Positions 1 through 8,746 of a stretch of 64,000 nucleotides of DNA are shown piece after piece. Position numbers and translations under genes: made by a program. Origin of the DNA: Planctomycetota bacterium (lineage in GTDB: Bacteria; Planctomycetota; Phycisphaerae; Phycisphaerales; UBA1924); NCBI GenBank assembly GCA_963204725.1, contig CAUJHH010000072.1:1-64000 (forward strand). The letters run 5' to 3'. The first letter of the stretch is position 1, and each line of letters opens with the position of its first letter. A model generated the notes under the pieces. The model ran no database searches. It was not told the origin of the DNA and worked only from the letters and a program-made list of their open reading frames with translations.

Positions 1-110
1 TGAGGTCACAGCAACCATGCAGCGACGATACAGGGCGATCGGCGCGATGCAAGGGGTGTGCGCGGAGTGGGGTGATTTGGGCGCACAAACAGGCCCACTC
101 TCGGCGAAGT

Positions 111-132
111 CACTGACATACGTCTGTCAGTG
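111..132. other. Perfect 8-bp inverted repeat
   Basis: CACTGACA at 111-118 is mirrored by TGTCAGTG at 125-132 with a six-base spacer. It lies in a gene-free stretch about 450 bases beyond the stop of icd. It could be an operator or a hairpin for a gene outside the window, but no promoter or start codon near it supports either use. Confidence 0.4.
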
Positions 133-300
133 AGGGGCGGAGGGGAAGCGAACGCGGAGGGCGCGGAGGAACGCGGAGAAGACGAAGAAGAGGATTCACC
201 ACAGAGGACAGAGGGGGGAGAAGCGGGCGATGGAGAAGAGGAGGCGCGGAGGGGAGAGAGTCGGGAGCCTCGGTCCGCTGCGGTTTCGCGATCGCATGAG
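130..300. repeat. Purine-rich low-complexity tract
   Basis: The plus strand here is almost entirely G and A, built from imperfect repeats of GCGGAGG/GCGGAGAA-like units with a short 'caccacagagga' segment in the middle. The strand asymmetry gives long arginine/glutamate-rich or proline/serine-rich open frames on both strands that have no protein-like character, so I do not call a gene. It looks like an intergenic repeat family rather than coding DNA. Confidence 0.5.
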
Positions 301-414
301 GGCGATCGCGAGGGGGAGAGCGCGGAGAGCGTCCGGCCAATGAATGACCGGGCTTGGAGGCAGGAGGAGCCGGGGGCGGTCCGCCCCGCTCCACCAAGGA
401 AGCGCTGCGCGTGG

Positions 415-520
415 ACTTTGCCAGCCCCTGCGGCGGGCCCTTCGGGCCGCGCCTTGGAGCTGGCAACCATCGCATGCCCGCTTCGCGGGCGGCGGAGATG
501 ATGCTTCGGGGGGCGAAGCG
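415..520 (-). other. Cluster of hairpins 3' of icd
   Basis: This gene-free stretch directly downstream of the icd stop (icd runs on the minus strand) holds three successive inverted repeats. The largest pairs 419-428 with 456-465 (nine Watson-Crick pairs and one wobble on the minus strand) and encloses an inner GGCCC/GGGCC hairpin around 436-448. The others are CCCGC/GCGGG near 479-491 and CTTCG/CGAAG near 504-520. Together they could form a structured 3' end or terminator region for icd. There is no T-run, so a classical intrinsic terminator is not shown. Confidence 0.4.
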
Positions 521-575
521 TTCACTCGCTGAGGCTCGTGGTTCTATGGCGAGCGAGGCTGGGCCATGCTGATGT

Positions 576-2063
576 TCACTGCCCCTGCGCGAGCGAGTAG
601 CCCTTCACGCCGTCGAAGGTGCGGAGGAGTTCGTAGGAGCAGACGGTGAACATCTCGGCGACCTTGTCCATGAGCGCGACGCAGCGGCTCTGGCCGAAGG
701 TGCCGGGGACGACGCCGTCCTTGAGTTCGAAGCGGACTCGGTAGTAATCGACGCACTCGGTGTAGACCGAGCCGGTGGGCCAGACCTGTGTGCCGCGGTT
801 GGAGATGACGGTGAGCTTGAAGGGTGTGTCGACGCAGGCTCTCTGCATCTCTTCGGCGAGCGCGAGGGGGCTGAGCGCGGTGTCGAGGTAGATGTCGCAG
901 CCGACGGGGTGGGTGACGAGGTTCTTGAAGGTGCGGATGACCTGTGGCCCGGTGGGCTTGGGGGCGCGGATGAAGCAGGTCTCGGAGGCGCTTGGCACCT
1001 CGACGGCGGGGACGGTCTTGGGCGTGTTGCCAAGGTTGTTCTTGATGGCATCGACGAAGGCCTGTGTGCCGACGGCGGGCGTTGAATTATCTCCGAAATC
1101 CCCCGTGTGGACGCCGGACTCGAGCGTTGTGAGGAGCGCGTTCTCGAGTGTGGCGGCCTCGCGACCCATGCAGACGTGGCGGAGCATCATGAGCCCGGAG
1201 AGGATGAGCGAGGTCGGGTTGGCGATCCCCTTGCCGGCGATGTCGGGAGCGGTGCCGTGGACGGCTTCGAAGATGGAGATGTGGTTGCCGATGTTGGCGC
1301 TCGGCGCGAAGCCGAGGCCGCCGACGAGTCCGGCGCAGAGATCGGAGACGATGTCGCCCTGGAGGTTGGGGAGCACGATCATCTGGTACTGCTGGGGACG
1401 GACGACAAGGTTCATGCAAAGGGCATCGACGATGACATCGCCGGCCTCGATCTCGGGGAAGTCCTTGGCGATGTGCTTGAAGCGATCGAGGAAGAGGCCG
1501 TCGGTCATCTTCATGATGTTGGCCTTGTGGCCGCAGTGGACTTTCTTCACGCCGAGTTTGCGGGCGGTCTGGAATGCGAAGCGGTGGACCTCATCGGAGC
1601 CGGGTGCGGAGATGAGGCGTTTGCACTGGATCATGTCGTTGGAGAGGCGGTGCTCGACGCCGCCGTAGGTGTCCTCGATGTTCTCGCGGACGACGGACAT
1701 ATCGATGTGGATGCCGGCCTTGGAGTAGGCGGTGTGGACGCCGGGGAGCGTCTTGAAGACGCGGAAGTTGGAGTGGGCGTTCCACATCTTGCGGGCGGTG
1801 ACGTTGATGGACTTGCCGCCGCCTCCGGTGGGGGTGCCCATGGGGCCCTTGAAAAGGATGCCGCAGTCCTCGACGGTACGGATGGCCTCGTCGGTCATGC
1901 CTCGGGTGTTGCCCTTGGCGAAAACTGAGGAGCCCATCTCGACGGGGACGAAGGCGAGGCGATCGAGAATGCCGGCCGCTTTGAAGAGGTCGAGGGTGGC
2001 GTTCATGATCTCGGGGCCGATGCCGTCACCGGGTGCGAGCGCGATCGTGAGGTGGGCGGACAT
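576..2063 (-). CDS. icd: Isocitrate dehydrogenase (long Thermus/Rickettsia type)
   Basis: Oxidative decarboxylation of isocitrate to 2-oxoglutarate in the TCA cycle, cytoplasmic. The 495-residue protein starts with the isopropylmalate/isocitrate dehydrogenase signature GDGIGPE at residues 12-18. It carries the cofactor and metal-binding region (NLQGDIVSDLCAGLVGGLG, then EAVHGTAPDIAGKGIANP) around residues 240-295. About 150 extra C-terminal residues match the long IDH form known from Thermus and Rickettsia rather than the 416-residue E. coli enzyme. The start is the ATG at 2063, just before SAHLTIALAPGDG; upstream in-frame sequence looks untranslated. Cofactor preference (NADP or NAD) cannot be read safely. 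It is a single-gene unit with hairpins after its stop. Confidence 0.93.
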   Translation of the reverse strand: MSAHLTIALAPGDGIGPEIMNATLDLFKAAGILDRLAFVPVEMGSSVFAKGNTRGMTDEAIRTVEDCGILFKGPMGTPTGGGGKSINVTARKMWNAHSNFRVFKTLPGVHTAYSKAGIHIDMSVVRENIEDTYGGVEHRLSNDMIQCKRLISAPGSDEVHRFAFQTARKLGVKKVHCGHKANIMKMTDGLFLDRFKHIAKDFPEIEAGDVIVDALCMNLVVRPQQYQMIVLPNLQGDIVSDLCAGLVGGLGFAPSANIGNHISIFEAVHGTAPDIAGKGIANPTSLILSGLMMLRHVCMGREAATLENALLTTLESGVHTGDFGDNSTPAVGTQAFVDAIKNNLGNTPKTVPAVEVPSASETCFIRAPKPTGPQVIRTFKNLVTHPVGCDIYLDTALSPLALAEEMQRACVDTPFKLTVISNRGTQVWPTGSVYTECVDYYRVRFELKDGVVPGTFGQSRCVALMDKVAEMFTVCSYELLRTFDGVKGYSLAQGQ

Positions 2064-2254
2064 TGCGCGTATCTCGTGTGGGGACAGGGCCTTGTGCGTC
2101 GGCCGCGTCCGGGTGCGATTGGAGAGGGCGGGGGGGAAAGGATAGACCCCGCGCCCCGGCACTGGAAGCATCGGCGATCATTGGGCGTGACTTATGGGGC
2201 GTGATGCGCAGTCGTCGGGGCGGGCGCGCGTCAGAAACCGGGTCCGGGATTGGA

Positions 2255-3505
2255 TCAGGGGTTGCGAAAGATGGCGATGCTCGCGGCGTGGGCATGGAAG
2301 TAGGCGTCGCGTCCGACGGGGCCGATCTCGCCGGAGGCGAAGAAGCCGGCAAGGGGGAGGTCGCGCGTGTCGGATGCGATGGCGGTGCCGCCCTTGGCGA
2401 GCGCTGCGCCGTCGGGCGTGGCGCGGAAGGCGCGCTGGATCGCGCCGACGTCGTGCGCGGCTGAGGGGAAGAGGCGTCGGCCTCGCATGTTGCAGGTGAA
2501 GACCATCGCGCCGGCGGGTCGTCCGTGGAGCTTCTGGCCGTCGAGGAGCATGGAGAGATCGCTGGAGGCGGTGTCGGCGTCGCGCACGTGGAGGCGGACG
2601 GTCTGTCCGATCTTGACGGTCTCGCTGACGGCGATCGCGCCGTGATCCTTGTCGGCGCCGACCATGGCGCGGATCAGGTAGTCGCCGACGCCGAATCGTT
2701 CTTTGTACTCGTCGACGACGCGGCCGAGCAGCAAGCCGCGCTTGAGCGCGTTGCGTTCGGACTCGTCGAGTTCGGCGAGCATTTCTTGAACGACCTGGAG
2801 CGCGGGTCGGGAGCCGAGCTCGAGGATGAGGTTGGCGCGGGCCTTGGTGATGACGAGGTTCGGCCCGATGGGTCGGCATCCCTGGGAGACGACGGCGTCG
2901 ACGCGGATGGGACCGGAGAAGGCGACGCCGACGCCGCCCCGGTCCATGACCCGATCGTCGAGGAGCATGACGTTGCCTCCTCCGTCGGGGCTTCGCGGGG
3001 CGGAGGCCATGCCTCCGATGATGGGGGCGCGTGGGTCTGTGCGTGCGGCGTTGAGCGCGGGGATGAGTCGGGAGACGGGGACGGAGTATGGATCGAGGAT
3101 TGCGACGATGGCGCGAAGGTCCGGGCTGTCGTCGATGACGCGGCGTACGGACTCGTTCTGGCGCTCGGCGTCCTGTTCGTTGTCGAGGATGAGGTCGTCG
3201 ACGAGGAAAGGGGAGACGCGCACGCCGGGGAGCCACATGGCCAGGAGCGCGACACCGGGCGCGCCCTCCAACTCGTGCGATGCGCCGAGGACGGATTCGG
3301 CGGTGGAGCCGACGAGGCGGGTCGGGTCGATCAGGCGATCAACGTGGGCGCCGATCTTTCGCATGGCCCAGGCGTGGTGGGAGGAGACGAAGAGGAAGGC
3401 GAGGTCGGGCGCGGAGCGGGGGATGTCGGCGGTGGAGAGGAGGCGCTCACAGGCGTGTGCCGCGGCGGTCAGCGGATCGGGCTCGGCGGAGACGCCGCTT
3501 GCCAT
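2255..3505 (-). CDS. FIST N- and C-domain sensory protein
   Basis: A 416-residue protein with FIST_N (about residues 25-200, 'LAFLFVSSHH..' to 'GGMASAP') and FIST_C (about 205-400, ending FFASGEIGPVGRDAYFHAHAASIAIFR). FIST domains are predicted small-ligand sensors, often for amino acids, and are normally linked to histidine kinases, chemoreceptors or diguanylate cyclases. Here the gene stands alone, divergent from a membrane protein gene 142 bases away, so its output partner is not visible. There is no signal peptide, so it should be cytoplasmic. The ATG at 3505 (ASGVSAEPDPLT) is chosen because upstream frame sequence is proline/serine-rich shadow coding. Confidence 0.82.
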   Translation of the reverse strand: MASGVSAEPDPLTAAAHACERLLSTADIPRSAPDLAFLFVSSHHAWAMRKIGAHVDRLIDPTRLVGSTAESVLGASHELEGAPGVALLAMWLPGVRVSPFLVDDLILDNEQDAERQNESVRRVIDDSPDLRAIVAILDPYSVPVSRLIPALNAARTDPRAPIIGGMASAPRSPDGGGNVMLLDDRVMDRGGVGVAFSGPIRVDAVVSQGCRPIGPNLVITKARANLILELGSRPALQVVQEMLAELDESERNALKRGLLLGRVVDEYKERFGVGDYLIRAMVGADKDHGAIAVSETVKIGQTVRLHVRDADTASSDLSMLLDGQKLHGRPAGAMVFTCNMRGRRLFPSAAHDVGAIQRAFRATPDGAALAKGGTAIASDTRDLPLAGFFASGEIGPVGRDAYFHAHAASIAIFRNP

Positions 3506-3647
3506 GATGACGCCGGATGGGAGGTGTGGAAGCACGCTGGAAGTACTGTACCGCGAGCTTGGGCCTTCGGATCGGATCCAGAGTGGCGATTGTCGCGGAT
3601 GGAGGGGTGTCGGGCGGATCTGGGCAGAGGGCGACAGGAGAATCCCG

Positions 3648-4193
3648 ATGTTGCCGCTGGTGATCTGGGTTGTGACGGGGGCGTTCGGCTTTCTGCGTGA
3701 AGTTCCGGGAACGCGGATGGTTGGTGAGGTGTGCGAGGGATGCGGGTACTCGCTGAGCGGGCTTCCGGAGCGGGGTGTCTGTCCGGAGTGCGGGGGTGGA
3801 TTCGATGGAAACGGCCCGGCGCGGAGGGTGGAGTGGGGGTGGCGGATTGTGGTTCTGCGGCCGTGGCTGCTCGCGTTCACGCTTGTGTGCGTGCTTGCAG
3901 CGGGCGTGTGGCCGGGGCTCACCAGCACGACTTTCATCGATTGGCTGGAGGCGAGAGCGTTGATCGCGCGTGGTTACCGCGCCGATGTGGCGTGGCGTGC
4001 GGCACGGATGCCGTCGTGGGGCGGAGCGTGCGGGGGAGGGCTCGAGTACACGCCGGCGGCGTATGTCGCGGCGTTCTTGCCGCTCGTCGGTCGGATGCCG
4101 GGGAGATGGGGTTGGCGCGTGGCGATCTCGTTGGCCGCGGTTGGTCTTGTCGGCGGCGCGATCGGGTGGTTGCGATTCTGGACGCTGGTGTAG
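3648..4193 (+). CDS. Membrane protein with N-terminal zinc ribbon
   Basis: A 181-residue protein of unknown function. It begins with a hydrophobic stretch (LPLVIWVVTGAFGF), followed by a four-cysteine ribbon CEGCGYSLSGLPERGVCPEC at about residues 27-46, a transmembrane segment (LLAFTLVCVLAAGVWPGL) and a C-terminal membrane segment (VAISLAAVGLVGGAIGW). The C..CGY..GL....CPECG motif is common at the start of membrane proteins in Phycisphaerae; another copy sits in the gene at 17111-17956. The start ATG has an AGGAG eight bases upstream. It is divergent from the FIST gene and convergent with the SH3-protein gene, seven bases apart. Confidence 0.75.
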   Translation: MLPLVIWVVTGAFGFLREVPGTRMVGEVCEGCGYSLSGLPERGVCPECGGGFDGNGPARRVEWGWRIVVLRPWLLAFTLVCVLAAGVWPGLTSTTFIDWLEARALIARGYRADVAWRAARMPSWGGACGGGLEYTPAAYVAAFLPLVGRMPGRWGWRVAISLAAVGLVGGAIGWLRFWTLV

Positions 4194-4200
4194 TGCGTGC

Positions 4201-5559
4201 TCAGTCGGCGCCGGGGAGTCGGGCGTCGGTGGGGACGTTGGCGAGAACCTCGACGCGCGAGGCCTCGATGGTGCGGAGTCCGGTGGTCGGATCGAGGAGG
4301 ATGTTGCCGACGACGCCGACGGTCTGGCCGATCTTGGTGTCGAGGTTGAGATCGGCCGTGGGCTTGATGTATCCGATGGTGCGGGTGGTGGGGCCGCCGA
4401 TGGACTGCACGCGGAGCATGCGTGGGAGGCGGGTGCCGTCGTAGAGCTCGCTGGTCGTGAGCCTGCCGGTGATGGTGTAGACACGATTCTGCTGGAGGTC
4501 GCTCAGCGCCTTCTGGGTTGCGTTGCTCGCGGAGTCGGCGGCGACGCGTCGCTCGTTGATGGCGTTGAGCTTGTTGCGCCAGTCGGCGCGGAGTTTCAGG
4601 ATCTCAATGCGCTGCTGGAGGCCGGCGCGGGCGAGGCGGTTTGTGGGCGTGTCGTCGATGCGGGCGAGGGCGGCTTCCATTTCGGCGCGAAGCTCGTCGA
4701 TCTCGGCCTCGGAGTCTGGCTGCGACTGCACGCGCTTGAATGCCTCGTCGAGCGCCTGGAGCGATCCGGCGGGGGCGGGCTGCGGCGCGACGGGCGTCAC
4801 GGGACTCTGCTCGATGACGATCGGGGCCTCGTCGGCGGGGCGCGCCGGAGGGGGCGTGCCGGTGCCGGTCGGCTCCTGCGTGAGTGAGATGGGCTCGGTG
4901 GTGGGCTGGGTCTCGGGCGTGGCAGTGGGGGTGGCCGGCGGCGTCGCGGCAGCGCTGGGCTCTGCGGCGGCGTTGGAGACGCCGGCGGCTGAGAGCTCCT
5001 CGGGCGTCGGGGTGCGGAGGTTCGCGCGGAGCAGGTACCCCCGTGCGCTCTCGGGCGCGGCGACCTTGTAGCCGGCGACTGCGTTGGTGGCGTTTCGGAC
5101 TGTTTCCATCGCGGTCAGCACCGTGCCGACCGGCAGGGCCTGGCCCTCGGTGAGAAGCGCCTTCCATGAACCATCAAGGCCGGCAACCGCGTTGGCGGCG
5201 TAGAGGCGGGATGACACGGTCAGGATCAGGGCGTCGGACTCATCACCCTGCTTGACCGATTCGGCCCGGACGTAAGCGCCGAGGCCGGCGGGGTATGCGA
5301 TGCGAGCCCAATCGGTGCTTTGGGCGTCGACGTGGACGACGGTTCCGGGCTGGAGCTCGGTGATCCGGTAGTAGCGTTGGGAATCGCCGGCGTGCATCAC
5401 GGCGGGCTTCTCGACAACCGCCCAGTAGGCGTCAACGGCCTTGACCTGCTGGGCTTCGGCTTCGAAAGAGACGAGAAGCAGGGTCGCGCCGGAGAGCACG
5501 GACGGGGCGACGAACGCTGTCATGGAGCAGGCGAGCGTCAGTGTGCGAGCGATTTTCAT
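4201..5559 (-). CDS. Exported SH3-like domain protein
   Basis: A 452-residue exported protein. Residues 1-36 form a signal peptide (hydrophobic SMTAFVAPSVLSGATLLLVSF, cut near AEAQ). Two SH3-like segments follow (about 45-110, 'YYRITELQPGTVVHVDAQSTDWARIAYP', and 115-185), then a low-complexity Pro/Thr/Ala linker (about 200-275), a charged helical region (about 285-350) and a C-terminal beta-rich domain (about 360-450, VYTITGRLTTSELYDG to IEASRVEVL). Bacterial SH3 domains bind peptidoglycan or surface peptides, so a periplasmic cell-wall role is likely but unproven. An AAGGA lies eight to nine bases before the ATG. The gene is divergent from the TolC-like gene. Confidence 0.75.
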   Translation of the reverse strand: MKIARTLTLACSMTAFVAPSVLSGATLLLVSFEAEAQQVKAVDAYWAVVEKPAVMHAGDSQRYYRITELQPGTVVHVDAQSTDWARIAYPAGLGAYVRAESVKQGDESDALILTVSSRLYAANAVAGLDGSWKALLTEGQALPVGTVLTAMETVRNATNAVAGYKVAAPESARGYLLRANLRTPTPEELSAAGVSNAAAEPSAAATPPATPTATPETQPTTEPISLTQEPTGTGTPPPARPADEAPIVIEQSPVTPVAPQPAPAGSLQALDEAFKRVQSQPDSEAEIDELRAEMEAALARIDDTPTNRLARAGLQQRIEILKLRADWRNKLNAINERRVAADSASNATQKALSDLQQNRVYTITGRLTTSELYDGTRLPRMLRVQSIGGPTTRTIGYIKPTADLNLDTKIGQTVGVVGNILLDPTTGLRTIEASRVEVLANVPTDARLPGAD

Positions 5560-5756
5560 GGGGCCGTTTCCTTCGAGCAATGGGCTGGTCACGCGGCGCG
5601 ACGATTGGGGCATCTGCCCCAGTGCGAGGGCGGCGGCGTGTGCAAGGGAATCGTATCGGCCAAAGGAGGGGAAGTTGAACATTGAGGGTGCGATGTGTGT
5701 GGGATTCGGTCGGGCATGTTGCCGAAGGGGTGATCCCGCGCTAACTTCTTCCTCGC

Positions 5757-7703
5757 ATGACCCCTCCAAAGCGAGTCGAGCGTCGGTTGCTCGTGGGCGT
5801 CGGTTTGATGAGCGCTGCCCTGGTGCTGTCGCTCTCGGCCGGCTGTGAGTCTCCCCTGCGGGCTTCGAGCGAGCGCGATCTGAAGCGATCGGTCGTCGAG
5901 AGCGTGCAGCGAGAGCTGGCGGAAGCGAAGCTGCATCCCGAGGCGCGAGAGACAACACGCGACGTCGGTGTGTCACGGCTGGACCTCAAGCCGGAGGTGC
6001 TCAAGACCTTGGACGAGATGGCCGGGCCGATGTCCTATGGCGGGCGGGAGCTGCCTCTGCCGGAGGATCTGACGGCGCACACGGCGAGAACGGTGACGGT
6101 CTCGCTGGAGCACTCGATTCGTTCGGCCGTGGACCGGAATCTTCAGGTGCAGTTCGCGCGGCTTGCGCCCGCTGTGAGCGGAGCGCAGTTGGTGGTTGCC
6201 GAGGCGGCGTTCGACTGGACGTTCTTCTCGAACCTTGAGTACAGCAACGTGGACGAGCCCCGCTCGCGCCAGTCGACGAGCGGGATCCTCACGGGTGTGA
6301 CCTCCGACCAGCGACAGGGTGTCACGAGCACCACGGGGCTTCGAAAGCCCCTGGAGACGGGCGGCTCGTTCCAGGTGCAGCAGGAACTGATCTACACGGA
6401 TGTGTCGACCCCGGGGCTTTCGGTCAGCCCGGACCCGTCGACGCAGCTTGGGGTGACGTTGCAGCTCGACCAGCCGCTGCTGCGCAACTTCGGCTCGGAC
6501 GTCGCGCTCGCGCAGGTCCGGCTGAATCGGAACGCGGAGCGTGAGTCGGTTTCGAGGCTGAAGCGAGACCTGATCACGACGGTGACTGACACGGAGCGGG
6601 CGTACTGGCAGCTCGTGCAGTCCAAGCGTGACCTTGAGATTCTCAAGCGGCTGCTTGAGCGCGGGGTCGAGGTTCGCGACCAGTTGGCGCAGCGTCGGAC
6701 GCTCGACGCCACGCCGGCGCAGATCGCTGACGCGACGGCGCGAGTGGAGCGTCGGCGTGCGGATCTCCTGCGCGGGCAGACCGCGCTGCGACGGGCGTCG
6801 GACCGGCTCAAGTCGCTGATGAATGATCCGGACCTGCCCGTGGGCGGCGAGGTGATCATCCTCCCTGCGGACTCGGCGCTCGACGCGCCGGTGACCTATT
6901 CGCTCGCCGACTCGATCCTGACGGCGATCGAGAAGCGCCCCGAGGTACAGCAGGCGATTCTTTCGATCGATGACACGTCGATCCGGCAGCGGGTGGCGGA
7001 GCAGAACCGGCTCCCGCAGCTTGATATGCGTCTGCAGACGCGGTTCCTCTCGCTCGAGGAGAACGCGGGGGACGCGTACGAGAACCTCGACGGGAGCTTC
7101 GTCGACTATCTGGTGGGGATGTTCTTTGAGCAGCAGATTGGCAATCGTGCGCCGGAGGCCGAGTTGCGTCGGCGTCGTCTGGAACGGATGCAGGCATCGA
7201 TCTCCTACCAGAACACGGTGCAGCAGGTGGTGCTCGAGGTCAAGAACGCGCTCGACAACATGTCGACGAACTACAAGCTGATCGAGCAGACGCGGACGAG
7301 CCGCTACGCGGCGAGCGAGGTGCTTCGCGCGCTGCTCGTTGAGAAGGAAACGATCCGCGGGTACACCGTGGAGCGGCTGGACCTTGAGCTCAATCGCCAG
7401 GAGTCGCTGGCGAACGCGGAGCGCGAGGAGGTCGCGGCCCTCATCGATTACAACGTCGCGCTCGCGGAGCTCGCGTCGGCGACCGGGACCGCGCTCGAGC
7501 GGAACCGGATCGAATTCAAGGTTGAGGATCCGCCGATGGAGGGGTGGCGGATTCCGCTGCTCGTCAAGGATCCGCGAAAGGGCGGCGAGGTGGGCTCGAC
7601 GGGCGGAGAACTGCCTCCGACACCCGCTGCCTCGCCGACTGGCGCGGAGCCGGCACCGGGTTCGACGCCTCCAGCGGATGCTCCGGCGTCGACGGACGGT
7701 TGA
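5757..7703 (+). CDS. TolC-family outer-membrane efflux lipoprotein
   Basis: A 648-residue outer-membrane channel subunit. The signal peptide ends in a lipobox (LSAGC, acyl cysteine at about residue 30). Two OEP repeats follow, with long coiled-coil helices (about 250-370, 'NRNAERESVSRLKRDLITTVTDTERAYWQLVQSKRDLEIL', and about 470-590) and beta-strand segments such as GVTLQLDQPLLRNFG typical of TolC-like proteins. The C-terminal 45 residues are Pro/Thr/Gly-rich. No membrane-fusion protein or pump gene is adjacent, so the transporter it serves is unknown. It is two bases upstream of the Sua5-type gene and probably co-transcribed with it. Confidence 0.88.
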   Translation: MTPPKRVERRLLVGVGLMSAALVLSLSAGCESPLRASSERDLKRSVVESVQRELAEAKLHPEARETTRDVGVSRLDLKPEVLKTLDEMAGPMSYGGRELPLPEDLTAHTARTVTVSLEHSIRSAVDRNLQVQFARLAPAVSGAQLVVAEAAFDWTFFSNLEYSNVDEPRSRQSTSGILTGVTSDQRQGVTSTTGLRKPLETGGSFQVQQELIYTDVSTPGLSVSPDPSTQLGVTLQLDQPLLRNFGSDVALAQVRLNRNAERESVSRLKRDLITTVTDTERAYWQLVQSKRDLEILKRLLERGVEVRDQLAQRRTLDATPAQIADATARVERRRADLLRGQTALRRASDRLKSLMNDPDLPVGGEVIILPADSALDAPVTYSLADSILTAIEKRPEVQQAILSIDDTSIRQRVAEQNRLPQLDMRLQTRFLSLEENAGDAYENLDGSFVDYLVGMFFEQQIGNRAPEAELRRRRLERMQASISYQNTVQQVVLEVKNALDNMSTNYKLIEQTRTSRYAASEVLRALLVEKETIRGYTVERLDLELNRQESLANAEREEVAALIDYNVALAELASATGTALERNRIEFKVEDPPMEGWRIPLLVKDPRKGGEVGSTGGELPPTPAASPTGAEPAPGSTPPADAPASTDG

Positions 7704-7705
7704 TC

Positions 7706-8704
7706 ATGAGCGCGGGTCCTGAAGAGATTGCAAGGGCGGTGCAACGGCTGCGGGCCGGGGGCCTCGTGGCGTTCCCGACCGAGACGGTGTACGGGCTCGG
7801 CGCGATCGCGCGGGATGAACGGGCGGTGGAGCGCGTCTTTCTGGTCAAGGGCCGCCCTGCGGCCAACCCTCTGATTGTGCACGTTTCCGGTGAGGAGATG
7901 GCCCGGACGCTGACCACTGCGTGGAGCGATCATGCTTCGGCCCTGGCGCGGGCGTTCTGGCCGGGGCCGCTGACGATGGTGGTGAGGCGGGCTCCGAGCG
8001 TGCCCGCGATTGTTGCGGGCGGCGGGGAGACGGTCGCGATCCGGTGTCCGGCGCATCCGCTGACGCTTGCGCTGATCGAGATGGTGGGCGAGGGGATTGT
8101 GGGGCCGAGTGCGAATCGGTCCGGGCACGTCTCCCCGACGAGCGCCGCACATGTCGAGGATGAGTTCGGGACCGAGATCCGGAACGGGGAGATGATGGTG
8201 CTCGATGGGGGCGCGTGCCGCGCGGGGATCGAGTCTACGGTGGTCTCGCTCGTCGGCAGCGAGGCGACGGTGCTTCGGCCGGGGGTGATCGGAGCGAGCG
8301 AGATCGCGAGCGTGCTTGGCGCGCGTGTGGGCTCGCGGAGCGGGAGCGAGTCCGTGTCCGACGGCGCGATGTCGAGCCCGGGGCGGATGGAGACCCATTA
8401 CGCGCCGCGTACGCGTGCGGTGATGCTTGAGCGTGCGGAGATCGCGCGTGTGGTGGGTGACTGCAACGTGCCGGTGGCGTTGATTGCGATCACGGGCGTG
8501 GGTGTGGCCGGGGTGCACCGGGTGATCGAGATCCCGAGGGATGCGATCGGGTATGCGTCGTCGCTGTATCGCGTGCTTCGCGAGGCGGATGCGTCGGGGG
8601 CGGGCCTGATTGTGATCGAGCGGCCGCCGGAAGGTGGCGAGGACGCGGAGATATGGACGGCGATCCACGACAGATTGCGGCGCGCGACAACGCCGCGTGC
8701 GTGA
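7706..8704 (+). CDS. ywlC: Sua5/YwlC-type L-threonylcarbamoyladenylate synthase
   Basis: Makes threonylcarbamoyl-AMP from threonine, bicarbonate and ATP, the first step of the t6A37 modification of ANN-decoding tRNAs. Residues 1-205 form the YrdC-like domain, with the conserved GGLVAFPTETVYGLG near residue 20, 'KGRPAANPL' and GPSANRSGHVSPTSA. Residues about 230-332 form the extra Sua5 domain entered through 'SPGRMETHYAPRT', so this is the long form (332 residues), not the short TsaC. The ATG at 7706 overlaps no upstream gene and begins SAGPEEIARAVQRLRAGG, the usual family start. Confidence 0.9.
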   Translation: MSAGPEEIARAVQRLRAGGLVAFPTETVYGLGAIARDERAVERVFLVKGRPAANPLIVHVSGEEMARTLTTAWSDHASALARAFWPGPLTMVVRRAPSVPAIVAGGGETVAIRCPAHPLTLALIEMVGEGIVGPSANRSGHVSPTSAAHVEDEFGTEIRNGEMMVLDGGACRAGIESTVVSLVGSEATVLRPGVIGASEIASVLGARVGSRSGSESVSDGAMSSPGRMETHYAPRTRAVMLERAEIARVVGDCNVPVALIAITGVGVAGVHRVIEIPRDAIGYASSLYRVLREADASGAGLIVIERPPEGGEDAEIWTAIHDRLRRATTPRA

Positions 8705-8746
8705 CGCGGCGCTGGTGATGATCGCGATGGGATTGTGACGCGGGGA

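Noticed and set aside
130-501. Glutamate/arginine-rich 123-residue open frame before icd
   Set aside because: It arises from the purine-rich repeat tract; composition is that of low-complexity DNA and no ribosome site is apparent.
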